Source: JBOFFC01 sp051648405 (GTDB taxonomy: Bacteria; Planctomycetota; Planctomycetia; Pirellulales; Lacipirellulaceae). Taken from it: DNA of 25,320 nucleotides. The notes beneath the pieces are model-generated. The model made no database searches. It had not been told where the DNA came from and saw only the letters and a list, made by a program, of their open reading frames with translations. A program made the translations under genes and the position numbers. The stretch lies in contig JBOFFC010000175.1 of NCBI GenBank assembly GCA_051648405.1, forward strand, positions 1-25,320, given 5' to 3'. Below, piece by piece: positions 8,641-15,665 of the stretch (positions are counted from its first letter, which is position 1; every line of letters begins with the position of its first letter).

Positions 8641-8656
8641 CGCCCGGATCGTGCCA
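8641..8656 (-). promoter_or_regulatory. Candidate sigma-54 promoter of nrfHA
   Basis: On the minus strand TGGCACG (8656-8650) is a perfect -24 element. Four bases later comes GGGC (8645-8642), which keeps the GC of the -12 element but not the preceding TT. A transcript would start near 8630, giving a leader of about 40 bases before the nrfH GTG. Confidence 0.4.
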
Positions 8657-8676
8657 CGTTACGCCGCCGCTGTCAA
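8648..8676 (-). promoter_or_regulatory. Candidate sigma-70 promoter of nrfHA
   Basis: On the minus strand TTGACA (8676-8671) and CACGAT (8653-8648) are separated by exactly 17 bp. The -35 is perfect; the -10 keeps the key second A, fifth A and final T. It overlaps the sigma-54-like element, so at most one of the two is likely to be the main promoter. Confidence 0.45.
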
Positions 8677-8698
8677 ACCAATCCTGGCCCGCTTGCTG

Positions 8699-8715
8699 CG
8701 TGACAGATCGTCACG
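8699..8715. promoter_or_regulatory. Inverted repeat, candidate operator upstream of nrfHA
   Basis: CGTGAC (8699-8704) and GTCACG (8710-8715) form a perfect 6-bp inverted repeat with a 5-bp spacer. It is centred about 65-77 bp upstream of the inferred start points, a typical activator position. The GTGA/TCAC half-sites recall the CRP/FNR superfamily, but the spacing is one base too long for the classic CRP site and it is not an FNR consensus. Confidence 0.35.
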
Positions 8716-8741
8716 GCGGTCTCTTCGGACTGATAACGACG

Positions 8742-8770
8742 AGCAGCCTGTTGAAAAATCAACGGCTGCT
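8742..8770. repeat. Strong palindrome (12-bp stem, AAAA loop)
   Basis: AGCAGCC-T-GTTGA pairs with TCAAC-GGCTGCT around an AAAA loop, leaving one unpaired T. It lies 75 bp beyond the stop of the barrel gene and upstream of nrfHA, so it could terminate barrel-gene transcripts. There is no T-tract after the stem on the minus strand. The core CTGTTGAAAAA also resembles insertion-sequence ends, so it may be a MITE-like or IS-end remnant. Confidence 0.5.
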
Positions 8771-8844
8771 TTGCTGCGGGCCGCTGACGAGCAGCGACCC
8801 ACGGACTCGGTAGTTCCAACGGGTAGTTCCCGGCGTCGTTCGAC

Positions 8845-10452
8845 CTAGAAGTTCAGCGTCCACTCCGCGTAGAGGAAGCTCGCGTCGTCGGCGCCGATGA
8901 TCTTGTCCCCCGCCCACAGGTGGCTGTAGCCGACCAAGGCGTTCGACCGGGGGGTGATCTGGTACTGGGCGATGAAGTCCAGAGCGTTGCCGAAGTCGTC
9001 GCTCACCAGGTTCTGGTTGCTGGAGGTGGCGACCGGCGGGATCACGTCCGATTCCTGGTTCGCACCGATGTACCAGTACCAGAGCAGGAAGTTCCACTTC
9101 TGGTGCGGGTTGAGCGTCAGCAGGGCGTTCGGCGCCTCGATGTTCGCGCGAGCCGCCGCGTCGGTGAAGCCCAGGTACCTGTGACCGAGCGGGAACAACT
9201 GGTTGAAGCGGTTGAAGTCGCCGCCACCCACGTTGCCCGACGCGTAGTCGTAGTAGAGCCAAAGCGTCGGCTTCCATTTGTGGTCGAGCTTCTTACCGAC
9301 GCCGACCGTCGCGAACCCGGCGTCGTGGTCGAGGCCCAGTCCGCTCTGGCGACCACCCTGGTAGCCACCCTCGAACTCGTACAGGTAAACCTCTTCGTAG
9401 ACGCCGTTGAGCCGCGTGCCGACCGTGTGCAGCGAGAAGTCGCTGAAGTACGGCTGGAGGTTCCGCTGGTCGTCGTAGCCGAGGTAGTAGAGGTCGAGCG
9501 TCTTCCCTTCCCAGCCGGAGTAGACGCTGTAGCATCCGTAGAACGACTGGTCGTAGTCGGCTTCGTCGAAGTCGTCGTCATCGACCGGCACGAGGTTCGT
9601 GTAGAACACGTCGTGCTGCCAGTCCCCGTCCTTGACGATCCCGCGAACGCCTTCGAACGTCCGGCGGGTGTTCGCCCAGTCGAGCGGTGACACCAAGCGC
9701 TGGTTCCCGAACAGCAGTTCCTGTCGGCCGACGCGCATCGTCAACGCGTCGCCCGTCTTCACGTCTACGAACGCGTTGAGCAGGTCGCCGTAGTTGACGT
9801 CGATCTGCCGCGGCTGGTAGGCGCTGTTACCCGTCTCGTCGGCGGTGATCCCTTCGACGTACACGCGGAGGTTCTCGTTCGCCTTGTAGTCGCCGTACAA
9901 GCGGATACGCGACAGCAAGAACGTGTTTTCGGTGTCCTGGAAGCCGGCGCGGCCCGCTTGGCGGCCCATCCCCTCTTCGTCGTGGTATCGCAGGCGGGCT
10001 TGCCCACCGACGTCGAGCGTTCCGTACTTGCCGCACTCCCCGACCGGCATCAGCTTCAGTTCGTCGCCCAGGCAGTGGCCTTTGTACTTGGGGTCTTTCA
10101 GATAGCTGAAGTCGTTGCTGTAGAACAACGGCTTGTGCGACGTGAGGCACGGGTTCGGGTTCGGCTTCGGGGGCGCCTTCTTCTTGCCGTCCGGCCCGCA
10201 CTCGTCGCCGCAGCCAAGATCGCCGCCGACGTCGTCACCACAGCCGCCGTCCAGGCCACCGCCACAAACGGCGTCGTCCGCTTCGCACGACGGCTCGCAG
10301 CAGCCGGCTAGCGCGAGGTCGTCGGTGACGTACTCAACACCCGGCTCGAAGTCCGCCGGGTAGCTCAGCTCGGCCGCGAGCGCAGCACGGGGCGAGTAGC
10401 TCGCCACGGTGACGCCCGCCAGCCCGGCGGAAAGAAGTCGCGTCCAGAGCAT
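8845..10452 (-). CDS. Outer-membrane beta-barrel protein, alginate-export-like, Cys-rich N-terminus
   Basis: Likely outer-membrane channel of 535 residues. An N-terminal signal peptide (about 1-27, ending ALA-A) is followed by a Cys/Gly/Asp-rich, non-barrel stretch (residues 50-140; Cys 51, 52, 56, 63, 71, 81, 85, 102, 127, 140). The rest shows alternating aromatic beta strands with barrel features such as GRQELLFGNQRLVSPLDW and a final aromatic strand ending in Phe (YAEWTLNF). This resembles the Alginate_exp barrel family common in Planctomycetes. ATG 10452 is preferred over ATG 10470 because AAAGGA (10461-10466) lies 8 bp before it. The gene is divergent from a two-component system and upstream of nrfHA on the same strand, which suggests a porin for nitrate/nitrite or another anion, but the substrate is not shown by sequence. 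Confidence 0.75.
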   Translation of the reverse strand: MLWTRLLSAGLAGVTVASYSPRAALAAELSYPADFEPGVEYVTDDLALAGCCEPSCEADDAVCGGGLDGGCGDDVGGDLGCGDECGPDGKKKAPPKPNPNPCLTSHKPLFYSNDFSYLKDPKYKGHCLGDELKLMPVGECGKYGTLDVGGQARLRYHDEEGMGRQAGRAGFQDTENTFLLSRIRLYGDYKANENLRVYVEGITADETGNSAYQPRQIDVNYGDLLNAFVDVKTGDALTMRVGRQELLFGNQRLVSPLDWANTRRTFEGVRGIVKDGDWQHDVFYTNLVPVDDDDFDEADYDQSFYGCYSVYSGWEGKTLDLYYLGYDDQRNLQPYFSDFSLHTVGTRLNGVYEEVYLYEFEGGYQGGRQSGLGLDHDAGFATVGVGKKLDHKWKPTLWLYYDYASGNVGGGDFNRFNQLFPLGHRYLGFTDAAARANIEAPNALLTLNPHQKWNFLLWYWYIGANQESDVIPPVATSSNQNLVSDDFGNALDFIAQYQITPRSNALVGYSHLWAGDKIIGADDASFLYAEWTLNF

Positions 10453-10863
10453 CCGAGGGTTCCTTTCCATGGTCCACCACGGGGAGTGGTGCGGCGGCGC
10501 GCCAATCCATCGGCGCCTGCTAGTGGGGACGGTCCAATCCGCGTTTCAGCGGGGCGGGACGATCCCTGTTCCCCTGCGCGGACGCGACCGCTCCGCCGGC
10601 GTCGTCCGTCGCTGCTTGTATCGCCCGGCGCATTCGGTCCGGCACAGCCTTTCCCCCCCTGCCCGCCTGTTTTAACGTGGCCGCAAGTCGTTTCCTGGGA
10701 ACGTGTTCGGCGCCGGTCGCCGGTCGATCGTGTGGACAATACTCGACCAGGAGTCCGTTTTCGCCTCCGACTCGCGCGAGGGCGCCCAACAAAGTGGCAA
10801 CGGATGACACTGCGAGGCTCCCAGTCGGTACTGAAGACCCGTTCGAGCGTTGCGGAATGACCG
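10453..10863. other. Divergent intergenic region
   Basis: About 410 bp between the barrel gene (minus) and the response regulator (plus), so it should hold both promoters. I found no convincing -35/-10 or sigma-54 pair on either strand. It contains a hairpin at 10475-10491, two CCAAT-containing stretches near 10502 and 10544, and no credible small gene. Confidence 0.6.
10475..10491. repeat. Inverted repeat in the barrel-gene leader
   Basis: CACCAC (10475-10480) and GTGGTG (10486-10491) pair around GGGGA. It lies 23-39 bp upstream of the preferred start of the barrel gene, so it could be a leader hairpin or an operator. Confidence 0.3.
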
Positions 10864-12462
10864 GTGATCCCGCCGGATCGCTTCGGGTCGCCGCGTTCGG
10901 CGCGACTGGCCCCAAATGTGCTGCACTGGTGGATCCGCAGAGGCCATCCGGCGTCCTGCCCCAACCAACCACGGCTCCCCGATCTCCCGCCCTTGCTTGC
11001 TGCGACTCCTTCGGATCCGACCGAAAAGCCCCCGGTGGTGCTCGTCATCGACGACGACCCGCTGGTCTACGTCCTCGTGCGCCGAGCTCTCCAGGGCTTG
11101 CCGCACCGGTTCTTCACGGCCCCCGACGGACGGACCGGGGTCGCCGAGGTAGAGGCCCGGCAGCCCGATCTGATCGTCCTCGACAACGTCCTGCCGGATG
11201 GCCTTGGAGTGCGGGCGCTAGAACGCATCCACCAGCTCGCTCCGAGCGTTCCGGTGCTGTTCGTTACGGCGCGGGGGTCGGGGGGGACGGCGATCGAGGC
11301 GATGAAGCTCTGCGCCTTCGACTATCTCCCCAAGCCGCTCGACCCGGCGCGACTCCGACAGCAGATCGATCGGGCGCTCGAACTGCGGCGTTTGGTTCGC
11401 AGCAACACGCCGAGTGGCGACACCGCACCCAAGACGACGGCCCCCGCTACCAGCGTGCTGATCGGCGAGTGCCCGCCGATGCAGGCCGTCTTCAAGGCGA
11501 TCGGCAAGGTCGCGATGCAAGACGTCGCCGTCCTCGTGCAGGGAGAGCACGGCGCCGGCAAGGAGTCGGTCGCACGCGAGATCCACCGCCACAGCCGCCG
11601 CGCCGACGGCCCGCTGGTGAAGCTCGCGTGTCGCGGGCTCGACGACGCGCGGGTCGAGGAGCTCCTGTTTGGCAAGGCCGCGTCCGACAACACGGCGGCT
11701 ACCCCCGGACGGATCGAGGCCGCCGCGGGGGGCACGCTGGTGCTTCAGGAGGTCGGCGGCTTGTCGCTGCCGATGCAGTCAAAGCTCTTGCAAGCGCTCC
11801 GCGATGGGACCTACGAACCGAGCGGTGGGACCACCGTGCCGGTGCGCTGCCGCATCGTAGCGATCACGAGCGAGGACCTCGAGCAGAAGTCCCGCGCAGC
11901 CGAGTTCCGCTCGGACTTGTTCTACACCCTGTCGTCGTTCGTCATCACGCTCCCCCCGCTGCGGATGCGGCACGGCGACCTGCCACTCCTGGTCCGTCAC
12001 AGCCTCGACAAGCTCGCGCCGATTGCCCGCGAGTTCGGCGTCGAGCGCGCCGCGGTCTCCGACGAAGCGATGCGGACGCTGGCCAGTCACGTCTGGCCTG
12101 GCAACATCGACGAGCTCGAGAGCGTCCTCAAGCGCGCGCTCGTCGAGCAGAAAGGGAACATCCTGTTAGGCAGCGAGCTGTTCGGCGCAGCGCCGGGGCC
12201 CGCGGTCCCCGTGGCGACCTCGGGGAGTGGTTCGAAGTACCTCACCGACTGGTCGGCCTTTACCGCGCTGCGGATCGACGCCGGCGGCGACACGCTCCAC
12301 GCCGACGCCGTCGCCGAGACCGAGCGCAAGGTGTTCGCTCGCCTCCTGGTTCACACCCGCGGCAACCAGGCCCAGGCGGCGCGGATCCTCGGCATCACTC
12401 GCGCGAGCCTCCGCAAGAAACTGCGACAGTACGGGATGGCTTCCAAGCCATCGGCAGAGTGA
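10864..12462 (+). CDS. NtrC-like response regulator with degenerate AAA+ domain
   Basis: Transcription regulator of 532 residues with three domains. The receiver (about 57-175) has Asp63-65, phospho-acceptor Asp107, Thr135 and Lys157. The AAA+ domain (about 196-430) keeps Walker A (GEHGAGKE, 227-234), but the GAFTGA sigma-54 contact loop is absent (expected near 274-280), the Walker B Asp is Gln295 (VLQEVG), the second Arg finger is Thr355 and sensor II Arg is Asp416. A Fis-type helix-turn-helix closes the protein (about 485-525). It probably binds DNA and responds to phosphorylation, but may not hydrolyse ATP or activate sigma-54 in the normal way. The start is GTG 10864 with no clear ribosome site; TTG 10993 or GTG 11035 are alternatives, and the first 56 residues have no recognised domain. 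It is coupled to the downstream kinase, its likely partner. Confidence 0.82.
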   Translation: MIPPDRFGSPRSARLAPNVLHWWIRRGHPASCPNQPRLPDLPPLLAATPSDPTEKPPVVLVIDDDPLVYVLVRRALQGLPHRFFTAPDGRTGVAEVEARQPDLIVLDNVLPDGLGVRALERIHQLAPSVPVLFVTARGSGGTAIEAMKLCAFDYLPKPLDPARLRQQIDRALELRRLVRSNTPSGDTAPKTTAPATSVLIGECPPMQAVFKAIGKVAMQDVAVLVQGEHGAGKESVAREIHRHSRRADGPLVKLACRGLDDARVEELLFGKAASDNTAATPGRIEAAAGGTLVLQEVGGLSLPMQSKLLQALRDGTYEPSGGTTVPVRCRIVAITSEDLEQKSRAAEFRSDLFYTLSSFVITLPPLRMRHGDLPLLVRHSLDKLAPIAREFGVERAAVSDEAMRTLASHVWPGNIDELESVLKRALVEQKGNILLGSELFGAAPGPAVPVATSGSGSKYLTDWSAFTALRIDAGGDTLHADAVAETERKVFARLLVHTRGNQAQAARILGITRASLRKKLRQYGMASKPSAE

Positions 12463-14666
12463 TCGATCGACCGGCGACCTCCGTTGTGACGCCCGACGAT
12501 CGGAGTCGGACGGCCGCCCACCGCGCCGCGCGGCGGCTCACAAAACTCTACGTCTTCGCCCTTAGTACGGTCGCGGTGCTCTCCATCGGGGCGCAGTGGC
12601 TGACGCAGCGGCAGCTCGCTTCGAGCGAAAGCGACTCGCGTGTCGTCAACGTGGCGGGCCGGCAACGGATGCTCAGCCAGCGGATCGCGAAGAACGCGCT
12701 CCGACTCGCGTCGCCAGCCGAGTTCGATCGATCCCAGGCGGTCGCCGAGCTCCGGAAGAGCCTCGACGAGTGGACGGCGAACCACGGGCGCCTGGTGTCG
12801 GCCTCTCCCGAGCTCGGGCTCAGCGGAGCGTCGAGCCCGCAGATCGCTGCGCACTTCGAGCGGCTGAAGCCGCACTTCGAAGCGATTCGCGGCGCGGCGA
12901 CGCGCATCACGGCCGACGCCCCGGCCACGAGTGTAGACGACACCCTCGCCGCCGTTCAGCGCCACGAAGGGGAGTTCTTGTCGGGAATGGACGCTATCGT
13001 TTCGCAGTACGTGGTCGAGGCGGAGGGGCGTGTCAATCGCTTGCGCGCCCTCGAGACGGGACTGCTCGGCCTGACGCTCGCGGTGCTTCTTGCCGAGGGG
13101 CTGCTCGTGTTCCGTCCGGCCGTTCGACGGATCACCGAGACCGTCGCGGAGGTCGCCCGGGTGAGCGATCGCCTGCGCGAAGCGCGGGACGAAGCGCAGC
13201 ACGCGAACGCCAGCAAGTCGCGGTTCCTGGCCAACATCAGCCACGAGCTGTGCACCCCGCTGACCGCGATCCTGGGCATGACCGAGTTGGCCCGGAACGA
13301 GACCGACGACGCGCTCCGACGCGAGCGTCTCCGCGTCGTCGATGAGGCGGGCGAGATGCTGCTCGCGCTGCTGAACGACCTGATCGACCTCTCGACCATC
13401 GATGCCGGAGAGCTGAAGCTCGCGCCGGCGCCGATGGACCCCACCGAGCTTGTCGCGCGCGTCGCGCGCGTGATGGCCCCCGCGGCCGAGCAAAAGGGCC
13501 TTGCCCTTCGGGTGCAGTCTTCACTGCCTGCTGGGCTGTTGGTCGTGGGGGACGCGCGACGGATCGAGCAGGTGCTCGTCAATCTCGCAAGCAACGCGAT
13601 CAAGTGGACCGACAAAGGGAGCGTAGCGCTACGGTGCGAGGCCGCCGGCCAGTCGCGACGGAGCGGCGACAGCGGCGGAATCGCGGCGCTGACCATGCGA
13701 CTCAGGTTCGTCGTCGAGGACACCGGTTGCGGCGTTCCCGTCGATGACCAACAACGGGCTTTCCAGCCGTTCACGCAACTCGAAGCCTCGGGAGCGACTC
13801 GCGGAGGGGCCGGACTCGGGCTCGCGATCTGCCGACGGATCGCCGACGCGATGGGCGCAACCCTCGACTTCGAGCAACGCGTCGAGGCGGGGACGACGAT
13901 CGCCCTGGTCGGGGACTTCCCCGTTGCGCTCACTCACGCCGCTCGCCCCGCGCAGTTCCCCGCACCGCCGCTGAGTCCGCGTCGGACGCCGCTACGCGTC
14001 CTCGTGGTCGAAGACACCGAAGTGAACCGCGTCCTACTGCGTGCCTATCTCGAGCAGGCGGGGCACGTCGTCGCGGTAGCCGCGAGCGGCGAGGATGCGA
14101 TCGCAGTCGTTTCCGAGGGCCTGTGCTACGACGTTGCTGTCATCGACCTCCAGCTCCCGGGGGCGAACGGCCTCGACGTCGCGAGGAACCTGCGAGCACT
14201 TGCTTCGAGGTCGAATCGCCCTTTGCGCTTGGTGTGCGTCTCGGCGAACGCGGTAGCAGGCGAATCGGCGGACGTTCGGGATGCGTTCGACGCGTTCCTG
14301 TCCAAGCCGCTGCGGCGCCAGTCGCTCCTCGATTTGATCGACTCCGATTCCTTGCAGGAGCGTGACTTGAGTCATCGTGAGGCTCTCGACGCGGACGCCG
14401 AGCTCGTTGCAGCCTTCGTCGCGGTTGCGCCCGAGCAAATCGAGGGGCTGCGCTCCGCGTTGGGGAAGGGCGACTACGCAACGGCCCGCGTGCTCGCCCA
14501 TCGCTTCGCGGGACAAGTCGGCTACTTCGACCGCGGCCCGCTGCTCGATCGACTGCACCGGTTGGAGGACGCCTGCGGTCGAGCCGACGGTGGCGTCGCC
14601 GGTAGCCACACCGCGAGGATCGTCGCTGACCTCAACACGCTCGTCGAGCGGCTGCGCGCCAGTTGA
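12459..14666 (+). CDS. Hybrid histidine kinase with PilJ/NarX-like sensor, receiver and Hpt
   Basis: Membrane sensor kinase of 735 residues. TM1 is at about 28-48, followed directly by a PilJ-type sensor (about 55-195) that opens with a P-box-like motif, NVAGRQRMLSQRI (64-76). TM2 is at about 199-218. A short coiled linker leads to HisKA with His262 (SHELCTPL; Cys265 replaces the usual Arg), then the ATPase domain with N-box Asn379, G1 DTGCG (421-425) and G2 GGAGLGLA (449-456). A receiver follows (513-628; Asp563, Lys616), then an Hpt-like domain with His681 in HRFAG, where the usual Lys is replaced. The start is GTG 12459, overlapping the regulator stop by 4 bp (GTGA); GTG 12486 is an alternative. 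The far longer upstream open frame is a shadow of the regulator gene. Signal transfer is probably kinase to internal receiver to Hpt to the upstream regulator. Confidence 0.88.
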   Translation: MIDRPATSVVTPDDRSRTAAHRAARRLTKLYVFALSTVAVLSIGAQWLTQRQLASSESDSRVVNVAGRQRMLSQRIAKNALRLASPAEFDRSQAVAELRKSLDEWTANHGRLVSASPELGLSGASSPQIAAHFERLKPHFEAIRGAATRITADAPATSVDDTLAAVQRHEGEFLSGMDAIVSQYVVEAEGRVNRLRALETGLLGLTLAVLLAEGLLVFRPAVRRITETVAEVARVSDRLREARDEAQHANASKSRFLANISHELCTPLTAILGMTELARNETDDALRRERLRVVDEAGEMLLALLNDLIDLSTIDAGELKLAPAPMDPTELVARVARVMAPAAEQKGLALRVQSSLPAGLLVVGDARRIEQVLVNLASNAIKWTDKGSVALRCEAAGQSRRSGDSGGIAALTMRLRFVVEDTGCGVPVDDQQRAFQPFTQLEASGATRGGAGLGLAICRRIADAMGATLDFEQRVEAGTTIALVGDFPVALTHAARPAQFPAPPLSPRRTPLRVLVVEDTEVNRVLLRAYLEQAGHVVAVAASGEDAIAVVSEGLCYDVAVIDLQLPGANGLDVARNLRALASRSNRPLRLVCVSANAVAGESADVRDAFDAFLSKPLRRQSLLDLIDSDSLQERDLSHREALDADAELVAAFVAVAPEQIEGLRSALGKGDYATARVLAHRFAGQVGYFDRGPLLDRLHRLEDACGRADGGVAGSHTARIVADLNTLVERLRAS

Positions 14667-14702
14667 CTCCGGCAGCCGCGACATCGGGATCACTGATCGT
14701 GA

Positions 14703-14725
14703 CGCGGCCGGTCCGGCGAGCCGCG
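14703..14725. terminator. Weak hairpin after the kinase gene
   Basis: CGCGGC (14703-14708) and GCCGCG (14720-14725) pair around 11 bases, 37 bp after the kinase stop. There is no T-tract; in such GC-rich DNA this could be chance. Confidence 0.2.
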
Positions 14726-14863
14726 GGTTCAGCCCCGTCCGGCAGTCACGCTCCGCGGCCAGCTGCGATCACCTGGTACGTTCGGACACCGGCGAGGTCG
14801 GGGAAATCGAGATCCGGGAGGGCCGAGGGGAAGGATACGAACGGGGGAAACGCGCCGTACGCA

Positions 14864-15495
14864 CGGCGCTTTGTCGAGGCCTTCCAGGCGAGCTGGCCCG
14901 AGAGGGTCGAGAAGATCGCCACGCAGCACCCCGACAAGCGGCTGCGGGTCAACTTCCACAGGACGAGTCGCGGTTTGGCCAGCAGGGGACGAACACCAGC
15001 GTCTGGGCGAAGAAGGGCTCGCGCCCCACGGCCGTGCGGCAGACCGAGTACGAGCACCTGTGGGTCTTGGGTGCGGTCTGCCGCCAGACGGGGCACGCCG
15101 AGTGGCTCTTGAGCCCGTAGTTGAACACCGAGGTCGTCAACTCGTTCTTCGAGCTGTTCTTGAAGGCCCTTCCCGAGGGGGATCACGCCGTGATGGTCTG
15201 GGACGAGGCCGGCTTCCACCGGGCCAATGCGCTGAGGGTCCCCTAGATCGTCATCCTGGTCGAGCTTCCTCCCTGCAGCCCGGAGCTCAACCCGGTCGAG
15301 AACTTCTGGTACTTCCTTATGAGCCTTTGTTGGAGTTACCGCTCCTGCGCCGACTACGATGCCCTTGAGCAATCGCACCTCGACGCCTGGCGCACCGCCG
15401 TTCTCGACCAAGAGCTCGTCAAGTTCGTCTGCGCCGCGCCCTACCTCCAACGCGCTACTTCCCGTGGAGATCCGTGCTGTCCCGCCAGTTCGTGA
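14864..15495 (+). pseudogene. Decayed IS630-family transposase, N-terminus missing
   Basis: C-terminal catalytic part of an IS630-type DDE transposase, not functional. The family pattern is easy to follow: QDESRFGQQGTNT...WAKKGSRP holds the first Asp, VWDEAGFH the second Asp, and LPPCSPELNPVENFW the catalytic Glu. Three lesions break it. A CA duplication within CACA (14957-14960) shifts the frame, with the earlier part in frame 2 and the rest in frame 1. A TAG at 15118-15120 stands where LNTEVVN would be preceded by Tyr. A TAG at 15244-15246 stands where Glu is usual. The helix-turn-helix N-terminal part is gone; recognisable similarity begins near RRFVEAFQASWPERV. I could not identify terminal inverted repeats or a TA target duplication. 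Confidence 0.82.
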
Positions 15496-15520
15496 CATCG
15501 CGCGTCTTCCTCGCTACACT
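15492..15520 (+). promoter_or_regulatory. Candidate sigma-70 promoter for the PSD1/DUF1501 pair
   Basis: GTGACA (15492-15497; 5 of 6 to the -35 consensus), a 17-bp spacer, and TACACT (15515-15520; 4 of 6 to the -10). It overlaps the end of the transposase remnant. Transcription would start near 15527, about 139 bp before the ATG at 15666. Confidence 0.4.
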
Positions 15521-15665
15521 CCCCTTAGGACGGCTGTGGCGATCGCTCAGTCCGAAAGCCCGGCACTCCGCGGTCGCTGGGTTGGCTCGGCGAAGCTCCG
15601 AAGTCCGTCAACTCCTCGGGCGCGATGCAGCGCGGCGCGTATCCTCGCCACCCCCAGTCGAAGCC

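Noticed and set aside
10699..10708. GAAC-GT-GTTC palindrome as a LexA-type box
   Set aside because: Half-site spacing is 2 bp rather than the 4 bp of Gram-positive-type LexA boxes, and no SOS gene is near.
10471..10863. Sigma-54 or sigma-70 promoters for the barrel gene and the two-component pair
   Set aside because: Several partial matches (TTTAAC near 10671, TGGCA near 10796, TGGCGCG on the minus strand near 10505) lack a partner element at the right spacing.
10677..12458. A 594-codon open stretch in the kinase frame upstream of the kinase start
   Set aside because: It overlaps the response regulator in another frame, has an Arg/Pro/Ala-biased composition with no domain, and results from low stop frequency in GC-rich DNA.
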